Assembly (NCBI GenBank): GCA_016937975.1
Contig: JAFGVN010000073.1
Coordinates: 27,171-91,170, forward strand
Source: Clostridia bacterium
Lineage (GTDB): Bacteria; Bacillota; Clostridia; Peptostreptococcales; Acidaminobacteraceae
Reading direction: 5' to 3'
DNA length: 64,000 nt
Both the position numbers and the translations under genes were made by a program. This document shows, piece after piece, positions 42,910-52,713 of this stretch (position 1 is its first letter; each line of letters starts with the position of its first letter). The notes under the pieces were generated by a model that searched no databases, had not been told where the DNA came from, and saw only the letters and a program-made list of their open reading frames with translations.

Positions 42910-44283
42910 TTATAGTTCTATAGCTTCATAGAGCTTAGGAATATAGTAATCAAACCCATAGCGTTCTGTAATGAGTTCTGCCATTTTGTTCAAACCCTCT
43001 GTTTCGCCATGCACTAAGAATATTTTCTTTGGATGGGTCTTTGACAGCCAGTGCATAAGTTCAGATTGATCTGCATGTCCTGAAAAGCCACTGAGGGTTT
43101 CGACCTGGGCTAAATGTTTGACCATGTCTTTAAGAATCTTGACTTCAGATTCCTTGTTTTGAATCTTTCGACCCAAACTTTCTTCACTTTGATAACCAAC
43201 AAAGACCACTGTGGTTTTGGGCTTTTCCAAATATGTTTTTAAATGATGTAAGATCCTACCGGCATCACACATACCGCTGGCGGAGATAATCACCTTTGGT
43301 GTTTCGTCATAATTGAGCATAAAGGCTTTGTTGGCATCATCAATAAAAGAAAGGTTTTTCATTTCAAAAGGTCTGTGTTTTTGTTGAATTGCAGACACAA
43401 GTTCAGGTTTCATACCTTCTGTATCCAATGTGAAAATTTTGGTGGCATGAATAGCCATGGGACTGTCCACATAAAAAGGTATTTTAAAAAAGGCATCTCT
43501 CTTTTTCAACTGATTGAGACCATAAATGATATCTTGAGTTCTACCTACTGAAAATGCTGGAATGATTACAGTGCCTTTTTTTTGTATGGTGGTCATGATG
43601 ATATCATATAATTTTTGAAATCTTTCTTCGATGTCGCTATGGAGCTTGTTGCCGTAGGTAGTTTCCATGAAGATGTAATCTGCCTCAGGTGCAGGCTCAG
43701 GTGGAATTAGAATTTGAGAATGCTGTGTACCGATATCTCCTGAAAATAAATACTTTGTACCATCAATAGTCAAGAGGACATGTGCTGATCCCAAAAGATG
43801 ACCTGCATTAATAAACTTTAATGTCATGTTGTCCGATAGCTTAATGACTTCATTATAAGGTTTTGGGTTAAAGTATATGAGGGTATCAACAACATCATCG
43901 ATTGTAAAATAGGGTTCAATTAAATCTAAACCGGCCTTTTTTCTTTTTTCATTTTCGGTTTCATTTTCATATGCCTGTATTTTAGCACTGTCCTTTAAAA
44001 GTATTTCTGTTAAAGATGCGGTGCCTCGAGTCATGTAAATACGATTATGATACCCAAGTTGAACGAGTTTAGGCAAACGACCAGAATGATCAATATGGGC
44101 GTGGGTCAAAATGATAAAGTCTAAATCCTTCGGATTAAAAGGAAAAGGTTCTAAATTCTTCTTTTCTTCTGTAAGATCACCTTGGAATTGACCACAATCT
44201 ATTATAAATTTTTTGTCCATCGCTTCAATGTAATAGCAGCTCCCTGTAACACCTTCTGCTGCACCTAAAAATTGAACTTTCAT
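42910..44283 (-). CDS. MBL-fold/beta-CASP ribonuclease-like protein
   Basis: 457 residues. Metallo-beta-lactamase motifs THAHIDHSGRLP near 60 and AGHLLGSAHV near 162, then the beta-CASP domain with MCDAGRILHHL near 342 and the final VHGE motif (FLVHGETEGLN near 424), plus a C-terminal RNA-specificity segment. It belongs to the CPSF73-like/YhjC-type group of zinc RNases. RNA processing is likely; the target is unknown. The start is preceded by GGAGG. Confidence 0.88.
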   Translation of the reverse strand: MKVQFLGAAEGVTGSCYYIEAMDKKFIIDCGQFQGDLTEEKKNLEPFPFNPKDLDFIILTHAHIDHSGRLPKLVQLGYHNRIYMTRGTASLTEILLKDSAKIQAYENETENEKRKKAGLDLIEPYFTIDDVVDTLIYFNPKPYNEVIKLSDNMTLKFINAGHLLGSAHVLLTIDGTKYLFSGDIGTQHSQILIPPEPAPEADYIFMETTYGNKLHSDIEERFQKLYDIIMTTIQKKGTVIIPAFSVGRTQDIIYGLNQLKKRDAFFKIPFYVDSPMAIHATKIFTLDTEGMKPELVSAIQQKHRPFEMKNLSFIDDANKAFMLNYDETPKVIISASGMCDAGRILHHLKTYLEKPKTTVVFVGYQSEESLGRKIQNKESEVKILKDMVKHLAQVETLSGFSGHADQSELMHWLSKTHPKKIFLVHGETEGLNKMAELITERYGFDYYIPKLYEAIEL

Positions 44284-44472
44284 AAGAACCTCCTTTTATT
44301 GTAATTATTTTCAATTTATAGGGTTCTTAAACATTTTTAATGTATTTGGTTGAAGAAAAATCTATATATGAAATTGTGAATCTTGCAACAAAAACAACTT
44401 GAAAGTACCTTCAGACCTATATTTTAATATGTATTTCAAGTATAATAAGAAAGACAGAAGAAAGAAGGGTAT

Positions 44473-45327
44473 ATGAAATTAGGTAGATATTTGTATAACC
44501 ATGAAATATATTATGGCATCTTCAATGAAGATTACATGATTCCTATAGATTTAAGGGAAGAAGCTTTTCATAAACCAGTATATCACTGGGACTTTGAAGC
44601 CTTGATGAAGTGGCAGAAAGCCTGTGAAATGAAACATTTCATAAAGGAAGTAAAGTTACTCTCTCCAATGGCAGAGCCTGTGAGAAATATGTTTTGCTTA
44701 GGGAAAAATTATAAGGACCATGCTTTGGAAATGAAGGGAAAGACAACTGATGCAGTGGTCATTCCCAATGCACCAATTTATTTTTCAAAAGCATGTGATG
44801 CCTTTTTGCCGCCTGAAGGATGGGTTGAAGGACATCTTAATGTTTCCAATGCTGTTGATTATGAAGTGGAATTGGCAATCATCATAAAAAAAGAGGGTAA
44901 AAATATAAATGAAGAAGATGCAGAATCTTACATATTCGGCTATACCATTGTGAATGATCTTTCGGCAAGAGACTTGCAAGTAGAGCATATTCAATGGCAT
45001 AAAGGAAAAAGTTTAGATGGTTTTTCGCCGATGGGACCTGTTATCCTTTTGAAAGAGAGCATTGCTTATCCTCCGGCTTTAAAAATTAAATCATATGTTA
45101 ATGATGAACTTAGACAAGACTCTGTAACGGATCAATTGATTTTTGATTTGAATAGGATTATTAGTGATTTGTCAAAGGGGATGACATTAAAACCAGGTGA
45201 TATTATTTTGACAGGTACACCTGCTGGTGTTGGTATGGGCTTTGACCCCCCAAAATACCTGAAATCAAATGATAAAATTACCTGTGAAATTGAGAAAATT
45301 GGATTATTGAATAACTATATAAGATAA
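44473..45327 (+). CDS. Fumarylacetoacetate hydrolase-family protein
   Basis: 284 residues. An N-terminal lid (about 1-70) precedes the FAH catalytic domain: CLGKNYKDHA near 76, the metal ligands in VDYEVELAIII near 133 and VNDLSARDLQ near 162, and the C-terminal GDIILTGTPAGVG near 240. Members open or decarboxylate 2-keto dicarboxylates (for example oxaloacetate decarboxylase or acylpyruvase). The exact substrate is unknown. It starts a run of plus-strand genes to 49629. Confidence 0.88.
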   Translation: MKLGRYLYNHEIYYGIFNEDYMIPIDLREEAFHKPVYHWDFEALMKWQKACEMKHFIKEVKLLSPMAEPVRNMFCLGKNYKDHALEMKGKTTDAVVIPNAPIYFSKACDAFLPPEGWVEGHLNVSNAVDYEVELAIIIKKEGKNINEEDAESYIFGYTIVNDLSARDLQVEHIQWHKGKSLDGFSPMGPVILLKESIAYPPALKIKSYVNDELRQDSVTDQLIFDLNRIISDLSKGMTLKPGDIILTGTPAGVGMGFDPPKYLKSNDKITCEIEKIGLLNNYIR

Positions 45328-45338
45328 GAGAGATTGAC

Positions 45339-46820
45339 ATGAGAAAAATAGCATTGATAAGTATCGTATTGTTAGTAGTTTTGAGTACTTTTGGCTGTGG
45401 AAACAACGCCTCTAAACAAGTGGAAGTGAATATAGAAATAAATGAAAGTCAAAGTTCAGGAAGCAACCTTGAAGAGAATAATTTAAATCAAGGAATCGAT
45501 GAGGAGGTTCAAGAGGATGAAAAAGTATCCAATGAAACAAACGGTGATGCATCTGAAGAAAAAACCGATTCAGAAAGTGGCAGTGAGTCATCTGAATCTG
45601 CAGGAGGAAATGATGATTCAACAGGGGATACAAGTGAACCATCTGAATCTACAGAAGTCACATCAGAAGATTCAAGTGAGCCATCTGAGACATCAGATGA
45701 ATCAAGTGGAGAAGTAGCCGAAGAAGTTGTAGAAGAACCCATTGATTATACTGCAAAAATCTCAAAACCCTATGACGATTTGGACTATTCACCTCAAGTG
45801 AAGTTAACTGAATTTGCAAATAATCCTGCCATTCATGTGAAAGGGGTTTTTATTACAGCAAATACTGCAGCCTCAAGCCGTATTCATGATTTCGTAGAGT
45901 TGTTGAATAACACTGAATTAAATGCATTGGTCATTGATGTAAAAAATGATAATGGTACGATTTTATTTCATTCACAAGCAGCAGAGAAGTATGTGCCAGA
46001 AGCCAATAGTGGCGCTCAAATAAAAGACATGGAAGCCTTCATGCAGTTGATGAAGGAAAATAATATTTATACCATTGCGAGAATTGTGACTTTTAAATCC
46101 CCTAAATATGCAAAAAAATATCCTGAACGAGCGATATCATACTTGGGTTCTGGTGAAGTATATTATGCAGATGGTGCCTACTGGGCATCGCCATTTGATC
46201 AGGAATTATGGCAATATAATGTGGAAATTGCTAAAGAAGCCGTTGCTTACGGGTTTAATGAAATACAATTTGACTATGTCCGATTCCCTGCTACAGGCTC
46301 AAACCTGGATAAAAGTCTTGATTTTAAAAACCCAAATAATAACAGTAAATCTTTTGCTGTTCAAGAGTTTGTTAAATATGCCAGAGAAGAAATTAATGCA
46401 ATGGATGCTTTTGTAGCTTTGGATGTTTTTGGCTGGACAGCTACAACAGTAAATGATTCAGGTATTGGTCAACATTGGGAAGGTATGAGTAATGTTTCAG
46501 ACTATATGTGTCCAATGGTTTATCCATCACATTACGGTGAGAATATATTCGGCTTAAAAGTACCAGATGCTCATCCATACACCACTGTGTTTGAAGCCAT
46601 GTCTGATGCACAAGAGAGAAATGCAAACATTGAAACCCCTGCAAAGTTGAGACCATGGTTACAAGCCTTTACAGCAACTTGGGTTGATGGACACATTGCC
46701 TATCGTAGAGATGAAATTCAAGCTCAGATTCAAGCTTGTGAAGATTTAGGCATTGAAGATTATATTTTTTGGAATGCAGGAAATAACTACAATGAAGGAT
46801 GGTTCGACAAGGAAGAATGA
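45339..46820 (+). CDS. Lipoprotein with DUF4015 glycoside hydrolase-like domain
   Basis: 493 residues. The signal peptide ends in the lipobox STFGC, predicting a lipid-anchored protein. Residues about 28-130 are a low-complexity Ser/Glu/Asp/Thr spacer that would hold the domain away from the membrane. The rest is the TIM-barrel-like DUF4015 (putative glycoside hydrolase) domain, with motifs VIDVKNDNG near 205, IQFDYVRFP near 310 and YMCPMVYPSHY near 390. A wall or surface polysaccharide is the likely substrate. It overlaps degV by four bases. Confidence 0.85.
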   Translation: MRKIALISIVLLVVLSTFGCGNNASKQVEVNIEINESQSSGSNLEENNLNQGIDEEVQEDEKVSNETNGDASEEKTDSESGSESSESAGGNDDSTGDTSEPSESTEVTSEDSSEPSETSDESSGEVAEEVVEEPIDYTAKISKPYDDLDYSPQVKLTEFANNPAIHVKGVFITANTAASSRIHDFVELLNNTELNALVIDVKNDNGTILFHSQAAEKYVPEANSGAQIKDMEAFMQLMKENNIYTIARIVTFKSPKYAKKYPERAISYLGSGEVYYADGAYWASPFDQELWQYNVEIAKEAVAYGFNEIQFDYVRFPATGSNLDKSLDFKNPNNNSKSFAVQEFVKYAREEINAMDAFVALDVFGWTATTVNDSGIGQHWEGMSNVSDYMCPMVYPSHYGENIFGLKVPDAHPYTTVFEAMSDAQERNANIETPAKLRPWLQAFTATWVDGHIAYRRDEIQAQIQACEDLGIEDYIFWNAGNNYNEGWFDKEE

Positions 46821-47644
46821 TTAAATTAGTAACAGACAGTACGGCATATATTCCAGAAGACATTTTGAAACAATATGATATTAGAGTGTTATCATTAAGT
46901 GTTTCTTTTGGAAATGAAATTTATAAGGAAACTGAAATTACCAATAACTTTTTCTATGAAAAATTAAAGTTATTTAATGACTTTCCAAAATCCTCTCAAC
47001 CGAGTTTGGAGGAGAGTATGAGTTTGTATGAAGAAATTTTAAGTGAGGGCCATGATTTAGTAGGTGTTTTCATTTCTTCTGAAATGAGTGGTACTTATCA
47101 ATCTGCTTGTATGCTTCTTTCTGATTTACAGGAAAAATATCCAAACCAAAAGATTCAATTTATTGATTCTCGTTCAAATTGTATGCAAATGGGTTTAGCT
47201 GTTATCGAAGGTGCAAAAAGAGTTGAGGAAGGATTTGATGCCGTCGTTTCCCGTGTTTTTCATGTGATCTCAAATTCTAGATTTGTTTTTATTCCAGATA
47301 CGTTGGAATATTTGAAAAAAGGTGGAAGAATAGGAACGGCTCAAGCGCTATTGGGCTCTTTACTTCAATTAAAACCAATTTTAACAGTAACAGACGGAAA
47401 AACCCATGCATTAGATAAAGTACGAACTAGAAAAAAAGCAATTCAGTCTATGATTCACCAATTTCTTGAAGATACTAAAGATCACTCAGTTGTTGGTGTT
47501 TATGTCCATCACATTGACTGTGAAGAAGACGCAAGAAATCTATCTGAAATGATAGGAGGCACATACGATATAGCAGCTATAGGACCCGTGATTGGTACCC
47601 ATGTTGGTCCTGGGGCTATTGGTATAGCTTATTGTTGGGAGTAA
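46817..47644 (+). CDS. DegV-family fatty-acid-binding protein
   Basis: 275 residues; ATG 46817 overlaps the previous stop and follows AAGGAAG. The start MIKLVTDSTAYIP and the motifs SSEMSGTYQSA near 88 and YLKKGGRIGTAQALLG near 165 define the DegV family. Members bind fatty acids (FakB) and present them to a FakA kinase. No fakA is in the window, so a role in fatty acid uptake is inferred. Confidence 0.9.
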   Translation: MIKLVTDSTAYIPEDILKQYDIRVLSLSVSFGNEIYKETEITNNFFYEKLKLFNDFPKSSQPSLEESMSLYEEILSEGHDLVGVFISSEMSGTYQSACMLLSDLQEKYPNQKIQFIDSRSNCMQMGLAVIEGAKRVEEGFDAVVSRVFHVISNSRFVFIPDTLEYLKKGGRIGTAQALLGSLLQLKPILTVTDGKTHALDKVRTRKKAIQSMIHQFLEDTKDHSVVGVYVHHIDCEEDARNLSEMIGGTYDIAAIGPVIGTHVGPGAIGIAYCWE

Positions 47645-47647
47645 AGA

Positions 47648-49192
47648 ATGCCAAAGAAGAAAAAGTCCAATGCTTGGAATATCATATGGCCAGTTACAGT
47701 ACTTTTAGCTGCAGCACTTATTGTATTTGTTATTGATACATTTGGTGTAGCTGTTGTAAGCCAATTGAAATCATTCTTTTCATTTATGTTCTATACCTAT
47801 TTAATAGGTTCTATTTTGGTCGTTTTTTTTGAAGAGAAAAATCCTGAGCGTATGATGGCATGGTTGTTGATTTTAATCTTGTTCCCTGGTTTTGGTTTAG
47901 TTGCTTATTTGGCATTTGGAAGAAGTTTTAGAAAACAAAGTCGAGTAAAACAGAAGAAAGTGGAAGAATATCCAAGATGGATAGAAACCATGAACAAAAA
48001 TATTCAACTGAATCATCAGGAACACATTGAGCCAATTCCAGAAATCTCAAAGACTTTGATTCAACTTTTAAGAAATAATTCTGGTGCACATCTGTTGTTA
48101 AATAATGAGATTAAGGTAATGTCCGATGGTGTCATTACCTTTGCATTGATGCTTGAAGCTTTGGAAAAGGCAGAGCATGTCATTAATTTGGAATTCTTCA
48201 TTGTGAAAAATGATGAATTAGGGAATCGCTTCAGAAATGTTCTTATTAAAAAGGCTTCAGAAGGTGTAGAAGTGAACTTCTTGTATGACGCAGTTGGCAG
48301 TTGGCGTTTAGGTCGTCACTATAAGGAAACGATGGAGAACGCAGGGGTAAATGTTAAACCTTTCTTGCCTGTTATTGCACCTTTTGTGTCAAGAAATATG
48401 AATTATAGAAATCATAGAAAAATTTTGACCATTGATGGTAAAGTTGGATTTGTTGGTGGTCTAAATATTGGTGATGAATATTTGGGAAAGAAAGAGCAGT
48501 TTGGCTATTGGAGAGATACTCACCTGCTCATTAAAGGAGAAGGGGTTTATGCTCTAAACCATATTTTCTTGGATGATTGGCGATTCTCAGGGGGTGAAAT
48601 TGATCACTATGAGGGTTATTTTCCTAAACTAGATGTTCAACAAAGAGCTTTAATGCAAATTGCATCAAGTGGTCCTGACTCTGATAAACAGGTCATTAAA
48701 CAAGCTTATTTTAAAATGATTGCTTCTGCAAAGAAGAGCGTATATATAGAGTCGCCTTATCTTGTACCAGAAGACAGTATTATGACTGCTTTAAAAACTG
48801 CTGCATTAAGTGGCGTGGAAGTGAAGATTATCATTCCTTATATAGCAGACCACTTTATGGTCTATTGGGCAAACCAATCTAATATACAACAACTTTTAGA
48901 ATCCAATGTGAAAGTTTACTATTATAAAGGTGGCTTCATTCATGCAAAAACACTATTAGTGGATGATGTGTGTGCTTCTGTTGGTACTGCTAACTTGGAC
49001 ATTAGAAGTTTGGAGTTGAACTTTGAAGTCAATGCTTTCATTTATGATTCAGAAGTGATTAGAGATTTAAGAGCGGATTTTGAGGAAGATTTATTTAGAT
49101 CTGAAGAAATCAGATTGGATGAATTTAAAAAAAGAAGAGCTTATAGAAAGGTTTTGGAAGCCTTTGGTCGATTAGTATCACCGCTTCAATGA
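47648..49192 (+). CDS. cls: Cardiolipin synthase (phospholipase D family)
   Basis: 514 residues. Two N-terminal transmembrane segments (about 12-32 and 40-60) plus a hydrophobic hairpin (RMMAWLLILILFPGFGLVAY) precede two HKD catalytic motifs: HRKILTIDGK near 255 and HAKTLLVDD near 430. It condenses phosphatidylglycerol to cardiolipin at the membrane. It begins 3 bases after degV and overlaps lspA by four bases. Confidence 0.93.
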   Translation: MPKKKKSNAWNIIWPVTVLLAAALIVFVIDTFGVAVVSQLKSFFSFMFYTYLIGSILVVFFEEKNPERMMAWLLILILFPGFGLVAYLAFGRSFRKQSRVKQKKVEEYPRWIETMNKNIQLNHQEHIEPIPEISKTLIQLLRNNSGAHLLLNNEIKVMSDGVITFALMLEALEKAEHVINLEFFIVKNDELGNRFRNVLIKKASEGVEVNFLYDAVGSWRLGRHYKETMENAGVNVKPFLPVIAPFVSRNMNYRNHRKILTIDGKVGFVGGLNIGDEYLGKKEQFGYWRDTHLLIKGEGVYALNHIFLDDWRFSGGEIDHYEGYFPKLDVQQRALMQIASSGPDSDKQVIKQAYFKMIASAKKSVYIESPYLVPEDSIMTALKTAALSGVEVKIIIPYIADHFMVYWANQSNIQQLLESNVKVYYYKGGFIHAKTLLVDDVCASVGTANLDIRSLELNFEVNAFIYDSEVIRDLRADFEEDLFRSEEIRLDEFKKRRAYRKVLEAFGRLVSPLQ

Positions 49193-49629
49193 TGTTTATG
49201 ATATTATTATTTATTTTATTATTATTTGTAGATCAATATACCAAATATCTGACTAGAAAATATTTAGTGGTTAAAAAAACAAAAAAGTATTTTCAATTGC
49301 AGTTTGTTAGAAATAAAGGCGCTGCCCTGGGTTTTATGAAAAAACATCCTAAGATTTTAATGTTAATCAACGCATTGGTTTTAGTGATGATAGCTTATAT
49401 GCTCTATAGGGGTTATAAATTACAGGAGCCTTTTATATACTTGCTTGCATTAGTTTTAATTCTGTCGGGAGGGATTGGTAATAATTTGGATCGTCTTTGG
49501 AAAGGTTATGTAACAGACTTTCTGAAACCTGGACATAAAAAAATGCCCTACTTCAATATGGCAGATTTTTATATTCTACTGGGTGTTGTCCTTTTAGTCA
49601 CCAGTGAATGGTTATATGATATTCAATGA
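49189..49629 (+). CDS. lspA: Signal peptidase II-like lipoprotein peptidase
   Basis: 146 residues, four membrane segments. The catalytic aspartates lie in GGIGNNLDRL near 99 and FNMADFYIL near 123, and the family's FVRNKGAALGF is near 41. It cleaves lipoprotein signal peptides before the acylated cysteine. The lengths of the loops are slightly different from canonical LspA (KPGHKKMPYFNMADF), so it may be a paralogue of a main copy elsewhere. It overlaps cls by ATGA. Confidence 0.85.
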   Translation: MMFMILLFILLLFVDQYTKYLTRKYLVVKKTKKYFQLQFVRNKGAALGFMKKHPKILMLINALVLVMIAYMLYRGYKLQEPFIYLLALVLILSGGIGNNLDRLWKGYVTDFLKPGHKKMPYFNMADFYILLGVVLLVTSEWLYDIQ

Positions 49630-49658
49630 TAGCAGTTTGACTGCTATTTTTATTTTTT
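49629..49658. terminator. Terminator between lspA and the EamA transporter gene
   Basis: An 8-bp stem ATAGCAGT/ACTGCTAT with a TTG loop is followed by TTTTATTTTTT. It overlaps the end of the convergent EamA gene. Confidence 0.85.
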
Positions 49659-50504
49659 GGATAAAGCATTGGCATTTAGGAAGTTCAGAAAACCAGCAAA
49701 GATAATTAAACCAGCACCGATTAAAAAACTACGACTTAAGGATTCAGACCAGAATAAAACACCCCAAATTGCTGAAAAAACAATATTTAAGTAAGTGTAA
49801 ATGGACAACTGTGATGCCGGTGCATGTCGATAGGCGTTGGTCATGAACAATTGTGCGATCACTGCAAATAATCCTATAAGTGATAATTGTAATAACGCCA
49901 TGAAATCAGGAACTTTAAAAATTGGAATCATCATGGGTAATGTAATCACTGTAGAGCTTAAGCAGAAATAAAAGACAATGGTCATGGGTGAATCTGACAA
50001 TCGTAACTGTCGAACGGCTGTATAAGCTGCAGCAGCGGCGATTGCTCCCAGAATGCCTATCATAGCGGGCAATAAATCCACTGAAACTTGTGGTTTAACC
50101 AAAACGACAATGCCACCTAAAGCAATAAATACGGCAATAAACTGGGTTATTGTGATTTTTTCTTTTAAGATTAAACCGCCTAGGACAATGACGAAAAATG
50201 GAGAGAGCTTGTTGATCACAACAGCATCTGACAAATTAAGCATACTAAGGGATTGATAATATAAAAAAACCCCAAGTAATCCAAAACCACATCTTGTTGC
50301 GAGTAATTTTTTATTGTTCACTTTTAAAATATTTTTATCTTTTATGACAAAGTATGATAAAATCAGCAGTCCAATGAAATTTCTGAAGAATACTTTTTGA
50401 ATCAAAGGGAACTCATCCACGGTTTTTACCGTCGTAGCCATAAGAGAGAAAAATAAGGATGATAATATGATTAAAATAATACCTGTGTTTTTACTAGATT
50501 TCAT
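49650..50504 (-). CDS. EamA/DMT-family transporter
   Basis: 284 residues with ten predicted helices in two EamA repeats; ATG 50504 follows GAAAGGA. Typical features are VFFRNFIGLLILS in helix 2, the pattern LSDAVVINKLSPFFVIVLGG near 95 and a second repeat with the equivalent helix near 240. It exports or imports a small metabolite such as an amino acid or nucleoside; the substrate is unknown. Confidence 0.85.
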   Translation of the reverse strand: MKSSKNTGIILIILSSLFFSLMATTVKTVDEFPLIQKVFFRNFIGLLILSYFVIKDKNILKVNNKKLLATRCGFGLLGVFLYYQSLSMLNLSDAVVINKLSPFFVIVLGGLILKEKITITQFIAVFIALGGIVVLVKPQVSVDLLPAMIGILGAIAAAAAYTAVRQLRLSDSPMTIVFYFCLSSTVITLPMMIPIFKVPDFMALLQLSLIGLFAVIAQLFMTNAYRHAPASQLSIYTYLNIVFSAIWGVLFWSESLSRSFLIGAGLIIFAGFLNFLNANALSKK

Positions 50505-50668
50505 AATTGATCCTTTCAAAATCATAATCATAAGTATTATAACACTTAATTTTAAGAACACAAGGGCAGTAAAGTCATTAAATTGTTATTAAATGTAATG
50601 CTTTTGTTAATGAATATCACAATAAAGTATGTTATCATTATAGACGCGTAGAAAGGTAGTGGTGCAAA

Positions 50669-51664
50669 ATGAAATTTTACTTAAGATTATTTATAGTCTC
50701 AGTTTTAGGATTCGCTCTTATTTTTACTGGTGTTTGGTATTTCTTTTTTGATTCTGCAAAAGTTGATGCAGAAGTAACAGCTTTGCCGCAAGATCTTCCT
50801 GAATTTACTTTACCAAATGAGGATGGCATTATTGAAGTTGATCCGACAAATAAAGTAACCGATGAATCAAAAGTTGAAAAAAGTGAATTAGACAAATTGG
50901 TTGAATTAAGTGATCGTGTAAATTTTGTAGTTTTTGCGCACGACGGTTCTAGAGCAGATACAATTATGTTTGTTAGTTTTGATCCAACCAATCAGTATTT
51001 GGATATCATTAATATTCCAAGAGATACTTATTGGCTGGTAGAAGGTTATACAGAAAGAGCGGATCATAAGAAAATCAATGCGGTTTATGGTCATGCAGGT
51101 GATAAAGGTGGTTCACAAGGCTTAAAGCAGGAAATTTCCAATATGCTTCAAGTACCTGTAAACTATTATGTTAAATTTAACTATGAAGGTGCGTCTGAAG
51201 TCGTAGATGTTTTAGGCGGTTTGGAAATCAACGTACCTTTCGATATGAAATATGATGACGTTTGGGCAGATCCTGAATTACACATTGATTTGAAGGCAGG
51301 ATTACAAACCTTAGATGGAAAAAATGCAGTTGATTATTTAAGATGGCGACAAAACAATGATACAGTGAAATCTACTGGCGACTTGCCGCGTATACAGAGA
51401 ATGCAAGAGTTTATTGAAGTTGCCCTCAAGAAATCTATGAGCTTGAAATTGCCTTCAGTAGTCAGCACAGGTATTAAGTATGTTCAGACAGATATTGCTG
51501 CTAATCTGGCAATTGCTTTAGCGGATGATGCCATCGGTATGCCGGCAAGTGATATTACAACGGTGACTTTACCAGGAGATGCTCCTCCGACTTCAACGTA
51601 TTTCATCAGTGATCCAGAAGCCATTGAACAATTGTTAATTGATATGTATAGAAAAGGGAAATAA
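50669..51664 (+). CDS. LytR-CpsA-Psr (LCP) ligase, first copy
   Basis: 331 residues. One transmembrane helix (about 5-27) and an extracellular LCP domain (about 85-320). Polyprenyl-phosphate and Mg binding motifs are visible: DGSRADTI near 91, IPRDTY near 115, KINAVYGHAG near 132 and YLRWRQN near 226. LCP enzymes attach teichoic acid, polysaccharide or other glycopolymers to peptidoglycan. A second copy follows at once. Together with the SLH proteins downstream, this points to a secondary wall polymer that anchors the S-layer (inference). Confidence 0.92.
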   Translation: MKFYLRLFIVSVLGFALIFTGVWYFFFDSAKVDAEVTALPQDLPEFTLPNEDGIIEVDPTNKVTDESKVEKSELDKLVELSDRVNFVVFAHDGSRADTIMFVSFDPTNQYLDIINIPRDTYWLVEGYTERADHKKINAVYGHAGDKGGSQGLKQEISNMLQVPVNYYVKFNYEGASEVVDVLGGLEINVPFDMKYDDVWADPELHIDLKAGLQTLDGKNAVDYLRWRQNNDTVKSTGDLPRIQRMQEFIEVALKKSMSLKLPSVVSTGIKYVQTDIAANLAIALADDAIGMPASDITTVTLPGDAPPTSTYFISDPEAIEQLLIDMYRKGK

Positions 51665-51665
51665 G

Positions 51666-52646
51666 ATGAAAAAATTTTTAAAAGTTTTCTTCTTGATTTT
51701 AATCCTTCTTATTGTAGGTACTTTAAGTGGCTTTGCGATTTTTAAAGCAGTTTATACACCAACCCATTTAAGAAATCAGGATAATCATTTAGATGAAATC
51801 GTCAATTTGAAAGATGATCAAGAGATTACTTTTCCGGATAATGAAGGCAATATACTCGATCTTGAAAAAACAGAAGATGAGCTTTGGGTAGAAGCTATTA
51901 GAGCATCAGATCGTGTCAATGTACTTTTATTTGGCACTGACGGTGAAAGAGCAGATACTTTGATTTTTCTAAGTTATTCTAAAAAGAGTCATGATATTAC
52001 CATGGTTACAGTACCGCGAGATACGAAACATGAAGTGGAAGGGATGAATGCCTTGGGACAAGACAAAATCAATGCGGTTTATTGTTTTGGTAACAACATG
52101 GGTGGTTCTGACAACCAAGTAAAAGCAATTGAATCCATATTAGGGGTACCAATTCATTATTATATTAGAGTCAGTTACAACGGTTTAAAAGCGGTTGTGG
52201 ATGCCATTGGTGGTATTGAGATAAATGTTCACAGAGATATGAATTATGATGACAGTTGGGCTGATCCTGAACTTCATATTCATCTGAATCAAGGCTTACA
52301 AGTCTTAAATGGTGACAAAGCTATGCAATACATCCGTTGGAGAAAAAACAACGATGGCAGTGGTGATAGTGATCTGGCAAGACAACAAAGACAGCAAGAA
52401 TTCATTTTAAAAGTGATCAAAAAATCCTTTGGTTTAGATATTGTTAAAGTGATTGGTGTTACTTATGATTATGTAAAAACCAATATGTCCAAAGAAGATG
52501 TTTTGTATTATGGATCGGAGTTGATTGGCTTTGATTTCAGTACTGTAAACAGACATGTTTTGCCTGGTGAAGCAGATATGAAGTATTATTACCAGGATGT
52601 GGAAGCAACAAAATTATTAATGCAACAAATCTATGGTTTCAAGTAG
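51666..52646 (+). CDS. LytR-CpsA-Psr (LCP) ligase, second copy
   Basis: 326 residues; ATG 51666 lies one base after the first LCP gene and follows AAAAGGGAA. It has the same layout: a transmembrane helix (about 7-28) and LCP motifs DGERADTL near 94, VPRDTK, KINAVYCFGNN and YIRWRKNN. It is clearly a tandem duplicate of the upstream gene, although the two differ by many substitutions, so the duplication is old. Partially redundant function is expected. Confidence 0.92.
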   Translation: MKKFLKVFFLILILLIVGTLSGFAIFKAVYTPTHLRNQDNHLDEIVNLKDDQEITFPDNEGNILDLEKTEDELWVEAIRASDRVNVLLFGTDGERADTLIFLSYSKKSHDITMVTVPRDTKHEVEGMNALGQDKINAVYCFGNNMGGSDNQVKAIESILGVPIHYYIRVSYNGLKAVVDAIGGIEINVHRDMNYDDSWADPELHIHLNQGLQVLNGDKAMQYIRWRKNNDGSGDSDLARQQRQQEFILKVIKKSFGLDIVKVIGVTYDYVKTNMSKEDVLYYGSELIGFDFSTVNRHVLPGEADMKYYYQDVEATKLLMQQIYGFK

Positions 52647-52676
52647 ACATTACTTTTGTAATGTCTTTTTTTTTTC
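52645..52676 (+). terminator. Terminator after the LCP pair
   Basis: A 9-bp perfect stem AGACATTAC/GTAATGTCT with a TTTT loop is followed by a long T run. Confidence 0.92.
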
Positions 52677-52713
52677 TTGGTTTTAATGTAGAATTAAGGT
52701 ATAGGGGGACCGT

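Noticed and set aside
44397..44441. Inverted repeat ACTTGAAA/TTTCAAGT upstream of the FAH-family gene as an operator
   Set aside because: The arms are 29 bases apart and only 8 bp; the -35 is poor, so neither promoter nor operator is convincing.
52677..52705. Promoter TTGGTT-17-TATAGG for the LytTR gene
   Set aside because: It would start transcription about 8 bases before the ATG and inside the ribosome site; the true promoter is unclear.
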